A stretch of 64,000 nt of DNA from Symbiodinium microadriaticum (GCA_001939145.1 LSRX01000317.1:551030-615029), one strand, 5' to 3'. Positions 34,795-43,850 are shown, counted from the first letter of the stretch. Program-made: numbers and translations. Notes: generated by a model from the sequence alone, not told the origin.

Positions 34795-37700
34795 TCAGCC
34801 CTAGGTAGCAGCTCACTTGGATGACAAGGCAATTTCGCCAATGTGTATGCCGATTAACCGATTGCAAATGACAGTATCTGCAGGGGAGAACCATATGTCT
34901 ACGAAAGGGTGTCATGTGAGGCATGAGATAAGCAAAATGTTTCACCCAATCGTCATGTTGCTGAGTCATATGACGCTTGATGGCCGCTTGGTCCATACAC
35001 CATTGTCGGCAGAATGGACAGTGATGCTCCAGCTCCACTTGCAATTCGCGACACTGTAACAAAGCATGCCAGCCAGACTTGTGAAGGAGAGACCGAATAG
35101 ACGGCCTGAGAATGAGCGGCAGAGGATCAGCCGGTGGGTGCTCTGCAGTGGCCTCTGTGCTATGAGCAACAGGGTCCGAAGTCTCAGGTGTTACGTTTGC
35201 CACAGTCGGACCACAGGGTATGGACACAGGCGCCGGTGCAGACTCACGCTGATCATGCACACCGAGAACCCGGCACTGGTGTTTGATGATGTGCTTCTTC
35301 AGGTTGTGCCACTTGCGAAATTGGTGACCACAATGCTTACAGGTGGGCATACCATCTACACTGTGATTCCAACGATCGAAAGTCTGTGCAGTAGTCGAAG
35401 GGTGGGGGGTTTTAGCTTGATGTGCCCGGGATTCATGGGATCTGCGTAGGCAATGTGTGGCAAAGAAGCGTCCACAGTACCTGCAGTCGAACATGTGTTC
35501 CTGGCCAACGCCACTGTAACTGGATTGGGAGGTTGGCTCCGTTGTAAGACAGCCTGCATGCAAGGAATCACGGACGAACTGCATATGTTTATGCAGGTTG
35601 TCACTCACCAAGAAGGAGTCCTGCTGTGCCAATCTACTAACATTGTGTGCGAGCCTAGACATTTCTTTGTCAAGAATTGCACATATGTCTGGAAGGTGGG
35701 CTTTTGCAAGCACTTCACGGTTACTCAGATGACTAAGGTGTGCTGGGCATCGGAGGATGGCTCGGAGGTGTCTCATGTAGAGATTACGAAGTTGCTTGCC
35801 ACCCGCCCGTGGCAAACCTGCAGCTGCCAAACCGTAAAGTAATGTCGGGGGGACGCTTGAAAACCAGATACGCAGTTGGTCCTGCGTAAACAGGCCGTGT
35901 TTGGAGCACACAAGTTTTCTGAGTCGACTCCATTCAAGCTTGGCAAGACCCATACGATACATCAAAGTCTGCAGCTGGGGGTCCGTGTAGCTAATTTTAG
36001 TACCAAGATAGGTGTGGGAGTCGACTACCGGAAATTCAAAAAGTCGCCCTGAGTCTGTACGGATACGAAAGAGAGGTCCATCCGGACCTTGGACAATGTG
36101 CTGGCGTAGCCATCTTTTGGCGAAGCCTCCCTTGAACCTATACAGTACGGCAGATTTCGAGGCATTGATAATCATACCTGACTGGACAAGGAGTTCGAGG
36201 AACTGACCGAAGAATCGCTCGGCAGTCAGCAGGTCTTGGTGATTGTGTGCAATAGCTGCAGCATGGAAGTCGTCTGCATATGCTGTAACTTGCTGGGAGA
36301 CCCACTGGACATCTGTGACAAGGGCCAGTTTGTAGAGTAGCCTCCCAGTAACTAGGGACCAAATCAGGGGCGCCACCAAGCACCCCTGTTTCAGTCCTCG
36401 GCTCGCAGCCACAGTCTCCGTGTGGTCCTGAATGGTGAAGTCGTATCGGACATTTCGATACCATTCAAGTAAGTGGTCCTTGAGCTCACTGGGGACACAT
36501 GCATCATCTAGGGCCTCAGCCACGTACACCCATTCGAGTACATCAAAGGCAGAACTTAAGTCCAAGGACAACTGCACACCGCCAGCATGTGATTTGGGAC
36601 GGGAAAGACCCGCCCGTGCCTCGCGAACAGTCCAGCGGTCCGGAGAACAGAGACGTATGATGTGCTGGCAGTGTGCCTGCACACGAGCTGCAGCATCAAG
36701 TGTGCTCCGTCCTGGAATATAAGCCCACTGGGGTATGTCTTCCAAGTACTTTTCGACGTAAGGACGCAGCCGATCTTGCAGGACTTTGGTGACCATGCGA
36801 TTGGAGACTTCGCTAAGACCAATCGGTCTCAGGTGCTTGGGCAGTGTTGGTTTGGTCAGCTTAGGGATTAGGGCTAACCAGGCCCGATGCCATAGGTCCG
36901 GCGTGACCTCCAAATCGTTAACAATAGTTACCAATTTCGGCACAACTACTTGAGCACAGAGCTTCCATGCAGCAATGGGTGCAAGGTGAAGTGGTACGGC
37001 CTTGTGGGTAGGCATCAGAGACAGTGCTCGATCAAGTTGTGCTGCAGTGACCTGCAGGGACGGGATCTTGGCAACACGTTCAGGTTGTGGCTGTAGACCT
37101 GTATACACGGCCTCGTAGTGCTTTTTAAGAAGAGTGGCTTGCTCGGCCGGGGGGATGATATGCCCCTCAGCGTCACGCAGCTGGACGTGCACACGTCGTG
37201 TTTTTGGTGCAAGGGTTCGCACTCCTTGGTATAATGCCCGGATGTCATGACGTCGGGCATGCTTGTTAAGCTCATCAAGCCGGCCTTGGTACCAACTCTT
37301 TTTGGCAATGCGACCTGCCGAACGAAAAGCACGGTGCGCCTTTTGAAATCTAGCATAGTGGAACCACACTTTCCAGATAGTAGCAGTAGTGCCTCGTGCA
37401 GCAGCTTTCCACTGGCGATAGTGAGACCACATCTCCTTAACACTGGTGTCAAGAGTGGCCAGCTGCCATGGTGCATGGGTCGTGTGACGGGCACCAGTCG
37501 GGGCATGGGCACTGGAAGCCTCCACCAGGCAGTCATTGATGTCCTGAATAGTGGAACAAGAACTTATGTTTTGTCCAACCTGGGTCATAATGGCTCTAGC
37601 TCTAGGGTCTTCAGGGTTGTGGACTAGTTGCAGGAGGGTTGATTTATCCCAGCTGACCTTGGTCGGTGCCTTCGGTCGATTCAGGGCCTCGAATCGACGC

Positions 37701-40189
37701 AGGTGCAAAATGCCACTAAGCGGCACATGCCGACCCCCTTTTCGCCACTCTCCAATCCGAAGCTTATCCCGACCAGTGTATCTCGCAAGAGAGTCCGCAC
37801 TATCACTCCGAGTGAAAACATGATCTATGAGAGTACGCGTGTCCCCCCAGATGAAGGTAGGACCCATTCGTCTGGACCATGAGTTGAGGTGAATTAGGTC
37901 GTGATCTTCTAAGAGATGGATTAGGCGAGATGCGTCGGAAGGTAGACGATTGTTCCAACGGGCAACTTCAGGTCCTGCTCTTTCGTGCCGCTGCATCGGC
38001 GTGTTATAGTCTCCTAGGAGCAAGAGTGTGTGCCGGATAGGGAGTTTCTTCAATGTTGTGTCCAGAGCAGTCCATACCTTCTGACGGGTCTCTTGAGCAT
38101 GGGGTTGCGTAGTTTCGTCGGGCAATGCAGCGGGCCTGGGGTTTCGCTGCCATTGCATGGTTTGCTGGTAAACATTGAGGCAATCGAGAGCCCAGCTTTT
38201 GGTGGAGATTCTAACATGAAGGAGGCGACCTGGAAACGGTTCACTAAAGGAGACAACAGCATCACGGGTTAGTGACCGATGCAGCATGAACAGCACGCCT
38301 GCAGAGCGATTGTCATGACGGTGCGACTGTATAACCTGCCATACACCAGTAGTGTATTGCTGTGCAGAGTCTGCACTCCAATGTGTTTCCTGCAAAGCAA
38401 CCACTTGCGGCTGCACATGTGCAGGCATGGCCTCCAGGGTCTTCAGTAATTCCACGTAAAGGTCCTGGCTCAGACCTCCACAATTCAGGCTAAGGAATCG
38501 GACATGTGGACCATTCGGCTGAGGTCCTTTGGTGCGGAGATTCCCAGCTGATGCAGAGGGAGCTGACGATAGGTATTGGGTCGATAGGCCACGCAGAGTA
38601 CACCACTTGCCCTTATACATGGTTCCACCTTGCTGTGAATGAGCAGCTCTCGTGACAGCTCTTTTATATGAGCGTTTGCTGATTCGCGACGGCACCTGTG
38701 GGGTAGGACGCTGTGTATGCAGCAAGGAGTCTGTCACTGGGTGTGTAAGGGCCGGGCTCATCCCTCGCAGGAGTAGCGTCAAGAAGAGGAACAGACGTGG
38801 CTTATGGGGCCAACATCCGGCAGACGGAGTGGGGTAAGGTCTGGTGGACTCAGCATCAGTTGAGCAAGAGTGCTGCAGTACAGGATAGGAACATCCTGAG
38901 GCATCAACAGTTATGTGCCGAGGATGAAGGATTGTATGCATTGAAACAGGGAAAATAGAAGGAGCAGGGACACGCGTGTCTGCCTGATCCAATTGCATGC
39001 ACATAGGTGACTTGAAACAAGAAACAATAAATAGTTTTATCCTCTCAGGCCTTGGCTTTCCAAGCAGTGCACAAAAGAGTGCCCTACCCAGTCTCGGAGG
39101 CACCTGGCGCATACCTCCAACCCTCGGTTCTACCTCGCAGTTCAAGATGGCAGTCTGTTCGTACAGGTATCTTAACAGCTGCAGCATCAACGATATGGCG
39201 AGGCCCTGGGACTTGGGACCCAGGTGGCTAGATGAATGTGATGGTATGTGTGCTTTGTCTGGTCTATGGGATGTGGCTCTTCGACGTCTGGCCAGTGCAT
39301 AATACGGTGAGCGGACAGGCAGCCTGGCAACATAGACTCTGCTACGGGTACGTCGACCCCAGCAGGGTCGATGAAGTTGATGCAGTGATTGGCAGTTAGT
39401 CCAGTAACTCCAGTATGCCTGTGGGCCTGTCCGCTGGAGGGTCCTGCTCAGTGTCTTCGCTATCAGCACGTTGATCCTCAGTCTGAGCCCAATACAAGGA
39501 ACAGGTGCCAGAGTTGAGGAACAACCAAGCTTGGCAGTCCCAGGGGCTCGCCATGGGCCTATCTTGTTGGATGGGCTCGTAGACAATTCACGGACCTTCA
39601 GGAGTGAGGTGCACATATGGCAGGCACGAGCACGGCTCAGGCAAGCATCAGGCCAGGGTATCTCGATCAGAGAGCCGTGACAGGAGGACCTTGTCAAAGA
39701 GTTGCCTGTCATCCAGTGGTCACTGGAGCTGGCAGAAAGGGTCAACAAGGCCTGCCTGTAGCAAACTTGGCATCTTGGGCTAGGGAGAAAGACCACACAA
39801 ATTCCATGCTCCTGCGTGAAGGGATAGTCTATGGTGCACAGTGATGTCGAAGGTCTGAGTGCAAAGCCCAATGTTTGGCACAGACCTGGCGCAGGTGACA
39901 AGGCAAATGTCTGCTGCAGACAGGTAGGACCCTGGCGTTCAAGTGAGTGAGTAGCAGCCTTAAGGGGCGTGGTACCCGGCAGTGGTCTAGGCATCGGTCG
40001 ACCTGTTACTAAGGGAATAGAAGCAAATGCATGCAGACTTGGGCCCTGGACACGGGCCAGCAAGGGTCCGGATGTGGTCAAGAGTGGAAGACTGCGACCT
40101 GCAACTGGGATTAGTATGAACAGGGATGGTACAGGCAATGGCAAGCCTTTAGCACACAAATCAGCAGGCACCATCATATATGCAAGCAC
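34184..40189 (-). CDS. LINE ORF2: endonuclease, reverse transcriptase, four zinc fingers
   Basis: A 2001-codon frame. The first ~540 residues show no domain. The endonuclease begins near residue 563 (VRFLSLNCGG), with catalytic Glu in QETHW (~602), GDYN (~727) and IDHVF (~788). The usual final SDH motif appears altered (GGRHVPLSG). Reverse transcriptase motifs follow: RPIGLSEVSNR (~1120), YIPGRSTLDAA (~1158), LSLDLSSAFD (~1209), RGLKQGC (~1265), YADD (~1303), INASKSAVL and YLGTKISY. Then come four Cys/His fingers: CRYC...H...H (~1570), CKHC...H...H (~1618), CPFC...H...H (~1725) and a CCHC-like CRYC (~1775). Real coding ends near 34800, where the frame passes to the KG-rich ORF. The role is to nick target DNA and copy the element's RNA at the nick. 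No RNase H domain is seen. The catalytic Asp residues of the reverse transcriptase (LDLSSAFD, YADD) are intact. Confidence 0.9.
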   Translation of the reverse strand: MLAYMMVPADLCAKGLPLPVPSLFILIPVAGRSLPLLTTSGPLLARVQGPSLHAFASIPLVTGRPMPRPLPGTTPLKAATHSLERQGPTCLQQTFALSPAPGLCQTLGFALRPSTSLCTIDYPFTQEHGICVVFLPSPRCQVCYRQALLTLSASSSDHWMTGNSLTRSSCHGSLIEIPWPDACLSRARACHMCTSLLKVRELSTSPSNKIGPWRAPGTAKLGCSSTLAPVPCIGLRLRINVLIAKTLSRTLQRTGPQAYWSYWTNCQSLHQLHRPCWGRRTRSRVYVARLPVRSPYYALARRRRATSHRPDKAHIPSHSSSHLGPKSQGLAISLMLQLLRYLYEQTAILNCEVEPRVGGMRQVPPRLGRALFCALLGKPRPERIKLFIVSCFKSPMCMQLDQADTRVPAPSIFPVSMHTILHPRHITVDASGCSYPVLQHSCSTDAESTRPYPTPSAGCWPHKPRLFLFLTLLLRGMSPALTHPVTDSLLHTQRPTPQVPSRISKRSYKRAVTRAAHSQQGGTMYKGKWCTLRGLSTQYLSSAPSASAGNLRTKGPQPNGPHVRFLSLNCGGLSQDLYVELLKTLEAMPAHVQPQVVALQETHWSADSAQQYTTGVWQVIQSHRHDNRSAGVLFMLHRSLTRDAVVSFSEPFPGRLLHVRISTKSWALDCLNVYQQTMQWQRNPRPAALPDETTQPHAQETRQKVWTALDTTLKKLPIRHTLLLLGDYNTPMQRHERAGPEVARWNNRLPSDASRLIHLLEDHDLIHLNSWSRRMGPTFIWGDTRTLIDHVFTRSDSADSLARYTGRDKLRIGEWRKGGRHVPLSGILHLRRFEALNRPKAPTKVSWDKSTLLQLVHNPEDPRARAIMTQVGQNISSCSTIQDINDCLVEASSAHAPTGARHTTHAPWQLATLDTSVKEMWSHYRQWKAAARGTTATIWKVWFHYARFQKAHRAFRSAGRIAKKSWYQGRLDELNKHARRHDIRALYQGVRTLAPKTRRVHVQLRDAEGHIIPPAEQATLLKKHYEAVYTGLQPQPERVAKIPSLQVTAAQLDRALSLMPTHKAVPLHLAPIAAWKLCAQVVVPKLVTIVNDLEVTPDLWHRAWLALIPKLTKPTLPKHLRPIGLSEVSNRMVTKVLQDRLRPYVEKYLEDIPQWAYIPGRSTLDAAARVQAHCQHIIRLCSPDRWTVREARAGLSRPKSHAGGVQLSLDLSSAFDVLEWVYVAEALDDACVPSELKDHLLEWYRNVRYDFTIQDHTETVAASRGLKQGCLVAPLIWSLVTGRLLYKLALVTDVQWVSQQVTAYADDFHAAAIAHNHQDLLTAERFFGQFLELLVQSGMIINASKSAVLYRFKGGFAKRWLRQHIVQGPDGPLFRIRTDSGRLFEFPVVDSHTYLGTKISYTDPQLQTLMYRMGLAKLEWSRLRKLVCSKHGLFTQDQLRIWFSSVPPTLLYGLAAAGLPRAGGKQLRNLYMRHLRAILRCPAHLSHLSNREVLAKAHLPDICAILDKEMSRLAHNVSRLAQQDSFLVSDNLHKHMQFVRDSLHAGCLTTEPTSQSSYSGVGQEHMFDCRYCGRFFATHCLRRSHESRAHQAKTPHPSTTAQTFDRWNHSVDGMPTCKHCGHQFRKWHNLKKHIIKHQCRVLGVHDQRESAPAPVSIPCGPTVANVTPETSDPVAHSTEATAEHPPADPLPLILRPSIRSLLHKSGWHALLQCRELQVELEHHCPFCRQWCMDQAAIKRHMTQQHDDWVKHFAYLMPHMTPFRRHMVLPCRYCHLQSVNRHTHWRNCLVIQVSCYLGLIAEIPAVINGTDGALSTGEKLLRWSVPVPAQPCLEAGTRGGLPRDEEGQIRGSCQDMAETNDTAAQRQEQRQGEGQRKGQRGSNLLAYFGQLGSVGRPSGSSLGQSLGTGHELPRSSEYRPPTESFGDTPRICPGQPAPRHQHVFVRQAGSRRPDPDLVLRLGELEQDSGGQSTPHRCIPTDSVDESLPHRAVQSPGQHCQER

Positions 40190-40216
40190 AGCCGGGGACT
40201 GCTTCGGACGAAGTCG

Positions 40217-43066
40217 CTACTCAAGCCTCTGATGGGCCCGGACCAAACGGTGAATGGACTCGCACTTAGGATGTCCAGTCATACTGGCCAATTTGGCCTG
40301 GATCTGCGGCCATCGACGGCGACTAAACGCCAGACGATAACCACACGCAAGGCGCCATGCGGCATGCACCGAGCTGGTGCTGAGGAGCTGCCACGTACAG
40401 TTCATTTCCTGGAAGAGCTGTCGCCAATTATAGTTCCACGGGCGTCGAAGGTTGATCGCGACAAGTGACGTTCTCCATCGTCTGGATGACCCGTCCGGGT
40501 TGAAGGCTGGCTTGGAATACTTCCAGCCCGGCCACTTCGAGCGCCTCGTATTCATTCTCTCTGGAAGCAGACAGGAGGCTTCGATCTGCACATCAGAGGT
40601 CATCCCTGAAGCAGGTAGTGATTCCACACGGTGAGCCGTGCCAGTAAAGGTGCCTTCTTCAATTGGGTGGGTCACCATCTCAGATCGCCGTTTGGGTCGA
40701 GGAGGTAGCTCGAGGGCGGATGTCTCTCTGGCAGGGTGCTCGGTCTCAGTGGTTGTCGGGGTACACCCTGGGGCCGGAGCCTGTTTGGGCCGTGGTATCA
40801 AAATCTCCTTGTCACCAACAAAGGCACTACGGATACCATAGGCTTTGGCAAAGGCCATGACATCTGCATTGAAGAGCCATCCTGGGCGACCAGCAGACTG
40901 AGAGGCAGGATCCTCATAGTACTCTTGATTCTGCCCACTTTCATTTTGCATTGCCAGGTCGTTGGCTTCCTCCATCTGATCACCCTCCGTAGCAGCAGTA
41001 GGCGGAGTGCTGGGCTGCGGGATAACACCTCCTTCCGCAGCATTGTCCTCAGCGTGGAGGTCCTCGGCCTCCACAAGGACTGATTCACAGCTATCCGTCT
41101 CGTCCTCCATGATCGGCTCCTTCTCGGCTTCCAATGGAACCTCTACAGCCAGCTCAGTTTGTTCGGCATCCCGTGCCACCTCTGCATCCTGGGAGCCGGA
41201 GCTGCGAGATCCTCCAAATACTGTGACCGGTCTTGGTCGCCGAGTCTGTGCAGCCCATCGAGCTGTCCAGGCCACCCTCGCAGCTGCCTTCTGTTCACGG
41301 CGTTCCTGTCTCTCCTTTTTCCCGGGTTTATATCTGTGTCTCTTGACCGGAGGTCCCGGCCGAGGCATGGCAGCACAGCACCACGGGAGTGTCTCAGAAC
41401 CAACCTGTATGACTATGTAATCTTCAGGCATTGACCTATGAAGGAAGGCTCTAGGGGAACTTGGGTTGGAAGAGAAATCCTTGAACGAAAGGAGCAACGA
41501 GAGATACCAAGTAGTGGCAGCAGTGTGGCTGATTTCGGCAGTTCCACCGACAGGGAATGACAGGCGGCAGGCAGGATTGCAGACACAGGCCGGCCTGATT
41601 ACCTCGGGCGGTTCGCTGCTGTCACGTGTCAAGCCTCGGACCATACGAGCAGAAAGTATGCAAGTGGCACAGGTCCAGGGTTTGGCACCCGACCTTGGGT
41701 GAAGGCAGTCGCCTCCTGAGCAAGTGTGTATAGACACAGGAATTGCCATGTGTGGGGATCGGATCATAGGGTCACCACAGCAATCCGTCCATCTTCTAGC
41801 AAGGTCTGGCAAAGACCAGGGAGCAATAAGCAGAAACAGACCGCGAGCCGGCCCGCCTGTGCTTGCATGAGGACGTGGGCATTGAGCCACATGGAGGCCT
41901 GGTTGGGCAGGGCTGCAACCGCGAACCGGCTTGCAGTCTGGGCACCCGGCAGCTGATTGGGCCGAAGACATGGATGATGCCATGCTAGGGACGAGACCTG
42001 GGCAAGGGTAGGAGAGGTGACTATTCACTGGGCATGGAGCAGACATCTGGGCTGCAATAGGCACAAAGAGTTTGTGCACATTCCTTGTTTTCCACACAGT
42101 AACTTCGCTACAGCAGCATAGGAAGCTAGTCGGCAGCGCCGCTCGACCCACCACGGATCCTTGGGTCTGTCCGTACGACCAGATCCAGGTCATATTCCAA
42201 GGAATGCGGGAGCGAGATTGTGACGTGAGGTCGCGTGGATGAGGTAGAGGTCGGAGCTGTCGTTGCAGTAACTCCAGGGATCGTGCCTGCGACCGCCGCA
42301 GTGGCGGCAGCAAGTGCCGCCGCTGGTGTTCCAGGGGCTGCTCCAAGGGCTGAAAGCGGTGGTAGCGGGGGCAGACTAGCCGTAGCCATTGTCGACGATG
42401 GTCCAGCATGAGGTCCTGCAGGAGTGGGTACTGGGGGTCCCGCAGGTCCCGACGTGGGAGTGGGTCGGGCCGCTGTGTCTTCATCTGAGCTGGTAAAATG
42501 AATGGAATCTGAATCCGTCCCATCGATGTCACGGCCAGACCGACTCTTAGCCTTCGCCATCGATGTGGCCACAGACCCTTTCGCCTCTGCCCTGCTTGCC
42601 GGTGTACGCGAGCGGCCTCGTCCTCGCTCTGCCATTCCCTGTTTGGGAACTTCCAGGCACACTGGTACTGACTCACTAACGAAATCCTTGAGAGGCAGCT
42701 GCTTAAGTGGATCTGATGAGGGCTGATGGATGCAGGGCAGTGCATTGAATGCCAAAGTGAGTGCAGGTGCGTGTCTCGGCATGCTCCGGAACTGGTGTGA
42801 ACACAGATAATCTGATGGCTGTAGCATACCAGCTGAGCACCGGACAGGTTCTCGGTGTCTGAAGGAACAAGGCAACTAAGCCAACAGTGGGCTGCTTTCC
42901 GAGTCCTCAGAGCCCTGATGTCATGCAATGCAAGGAGTAGGATCACAAGCAGAAAGTGCACCATCCTGCGCCCTACAGACGTGTTCTCTTCACGGGCCTG
43001 CAGTCTTCTAGAGGGCTTACCGTTCCTAAAAGCAGGCTCAGAAGGTTCAAGCACACGATTCATCAC
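40217..43066 (-). CDS. LINE ORF1 region, two overlapping frames
   Basis: A 949-codon frame ending 28 bases before ORF2. Its distal half is the convincing part: KRHRYKPGKKERQERREQKA (basic), then an acidic region (ESVLVEAEDLHAEDNAAEGG), then GWLFNADVMAFAKAYGIRSA and a basic C-terminus. Its middle holds cysteine pairs (CPDCK; CSGGDCLH; WTCATC) that might bind zinc. For the first ~750 bases an overlapping 249-codon frame (42875-42126) looks more natural: MAERGRGRSRTPASRAEAKG, then Ser/Pro/Ala-rich sequence ending SLEYDLDLVVRTDPRIRGG. So the true product may start in that frame and shift near 42.1 kb. LINE ORF1 proteins normally bind the element RNA, and the basic and Cys-rich parts would fit that. 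Confidence 0.6.
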   Translation of the reverse strand: MMNRVLEPSEPAFRNGKPSRRLQAREENTSVGRRMVHFLLVILLLALHDIRALRTRKAAHCWLSCLVPSDTENLSGAQLVCYSHQIICVHTSSGACRDTHLHSLWHSMHCPASISPHQIHLSSCLSRISLVSQYQCAWKFPNREWQSEDEAARVHRQAGQRRKGLWPHRWRRLRVGLAVTSMGRIQIPFILPAQMKTQRPDPLPRRDLRDPQYPLLQDLMLDHRRQWLRLVCPRYHRFQPLEQPLEHQRRHLLPPLRRSQARSLELLQRQLRPLPHPRDLTSQSRSRIPWNMTWIWSYGQTQGSVVGRAALPTSFLCCCSEVTVWKTRNVHKLFVPIAAQMSAPCPVNSHLSYPCPGLVPSMASSMSSAQSAAGCPDCKPVRGCSPAQPGLHVAQCPRPHASTGGPARGLFLLIAPWSLPDLARRWTDCCGDPMIRSPHMAIPVSIHTCSGGDCLHPRSGAKPWTCATCILSARMVRGLTRDSSEPPEVIRPACVCNPACRLSFPVGGTAEISHTAATTWYLSLLLSFKDFSSNPSSPRAFLHRSMPEDYIVIQVGSETLPWCCAAMPRPGPPVKRHRYKPGKKERQERREQKAAARVAWTARWAAQTRRPRPVTVFGGSRSSGSQDAEVARDAEQTELAVEVPLEAEKEPIMEDETDSCESVLVEAEDLHAEDNAAEGGVIPQPSTPPTAATEGDQMEEANDLAMQNESGQNQEYYEDPASQSAGRPGWLFNADVMAFAKAYGIRSAFVGDKEILIPRPKQAPAPGCTPTTTETEHPARETSALELPPRPKRRSEMVTHPIEEGTFTGTAHRVESLPASGMTSDVQIEASCLLPERMNTRRSKWPGWKYSKPAFNPDGSSRRWRTSLVAINLRRPWNYNWRQLFQEMNCTWQLLSTSSVHAAWRLACGYRLAFSRRRWPQIQAKLASMTGHPKCESIHRLVRAHQRLE
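42126..42875 (-). CDS. LINE ORF1 N-terminal frame (SR/Pro-Ala-rich)
   Basis: A 249-codon frame with an internal start at MAERGRGRSRTPASRAEAKG, then an acidic Ser cluster (DSDSIHFTSSDEDT), a Pro/Ala-rich linker and a folded-looking end (HVTISLPHSLEYDLDLVVRT). It is open alongside the longer overlapping frame; its composition (acidic clusters, an arginine-serine motif) is what I would expect of a nucleic-acid-binding ORF1 start. It stops at 42126. Confidence 0.55.
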   Translation of the reverse strand: MPCSFRHREPVRCSAGMLQPSDYLCSHQFRSMPRHAPALTLAFNALPCIHQPSSDPLKQLPLKDFVSESVPVCLEVPKQGMAERGRGRSRTPASRAEAKGSVATSMAKAKSRSGRDIDGTDSDSIHFTSSDEDTAARPTPTSGPAGPPVPTPAGPHAGPSSTMATASLPPLPPLSALGAAPGTPAAALAAATAAVAGTIPGVTATTAPTSTSSTRPHVTISLPHSLEYDLDLVVRTDPRIRGGSSGAAD

Positions 43067-43087
43067 GGCTGAGAGCCAAGAACCTTA

Positions 43088-43102
43088 GTAGTAGTAGTAG
43101 TC

Positions 43103-43137
<35 letters not shown>

Positions 43138-43138
43138 C

Positions 43139-43190
<52 letters not shown>

Positions 43191-43259
43191 CAGTAGCAGT
43201 AGCAGTAAAGGTAGTAGTAGCAGTGTAGGTGTAGCAGTAACAGAGTAAAAGTTCTAGTT

Positions 43260-43292
<33 letters not shown>

Positions 43293-43294
43293 GT
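43088..43294. repeat. (TAG)n array at the LINE 5' end, running into a gap
   Basis: TAG/GTA units with some GGT and CAG interruptions, from the LINE 5' edge up to the Ns. Orientation on the plus strand is the same as the array at 32660-32740. Confidence 0.95.
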
Positions 43295-43532
43295 NNNNNN
43301 NNNNNNNNNNNNNNNNNNNNNNNNNNNNNNNNNNNNNNNNNNNNNNNNNNNNNNNNNNNNNNNNNNNNNNNNNNNNNNNNNNNNNNNNNNNNNNNNNNNN
43401 NNNNNNNNNNNNNNNNNNNNNNNNNNNNNNNNNNNNNNNNNNNNNNNNNNNNNNNNNNNNNNNNNNNNNNNNNNNNNNNNNNNNNNNNNNNNNNNNNNNN
43501 NNNNNNNNNNNNNNNNNNNNNNNNNNNNNNNN
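43295..43532. other. Assembly gap (238 Ns)
   Basis: A run of N between a (TAG)n array and a foldback element, both of which are difficult to assemble. Reading frames crossing it have no meaning. Confidence 1.
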
Positions 43533-43850
43533 TAATTTTCGGAAGTGACCTCGGAGCTCGATTCGACTCAAAACTGCAACATAGTGCAGTTTGGGGTCCG
43601 AACACAGCACTGCTCTGGGCTTCTAGGCCCGAAATCTGAGTGGGAGGAACTCGAACAGAGTGCAGTCTGGTGGAGATGCGAAGTGGAGCGCAGCGGAACG
43701 CATCTCCACCAGACTGCACTCTGTTCGAGTTCCGATTACGAACAGATTTCGGGCCTAGAATCCGCCCAGAGCAGTGCTGTGTTCAACCCAAAACTGCACT
43801 ATGTTGCAGTTTTGAGTCGAATCGAGCTCCGAGGTCACTTCTGAAAATTA
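43533..43850. mobile_element. 318-bp foldback / MITE-like element
   Basis: The left arm (43533-43680) and right arm (43699-43850) are near-perfect reverse complements around an 18-base loop. The termini are TAATTTTC and GAAAATTA. The outer 60 bases differ at one position; the centre has a few small indels. No coding capacity. Near-perfect arms suggest recent origin or active hairpin-based homogenisation. The target duplication cannot be read on the left because of the gap. Confidence 0.85.

Larger units (their letters stand above)
32743..43087 (-). mobile_element. LINE-type non-LTR retrotransposon, ~10.3 kb
   Basis: The minus strand carries, 5' to 3': an acidic/Pro-rich ORF1 (43066-40217), a large ORF2 with endonuclease, reverse transcriptase and zinc fingers (40189-34184), and further coding frames after the reverse transcriptase (34794-32951). 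No LTRs, integrase, protease or RNase H motif is visible, and the endonuclease is of the exonuclease-endonuclease-phosphatase fold, as in LINEs. No poly-A tail is seen; instead both ends stop at (TAG)n on the plus strand. The boundaries are set by where the TAG arrays begin, so a few bases are uncertain. Frame changes near 42.1, 40.2, 34.8 and 33.8 kb mean this copy has separate ORFs, is partly broken, or holds assembly indels. Even so, the reading frames are long, which argues for a fairly young insertion. Confidence 0.85.

Noticed and set aside
33678..40232. Plus-strand frames opposite the LINE (60-137 codons)
   Set aside because: Shadows of the long minus-strand ORFs; no independent motif.
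43063..43719. Open frames running through the N block
   Set aside because: Unknown bases are translated as X; the frames have no meaning.
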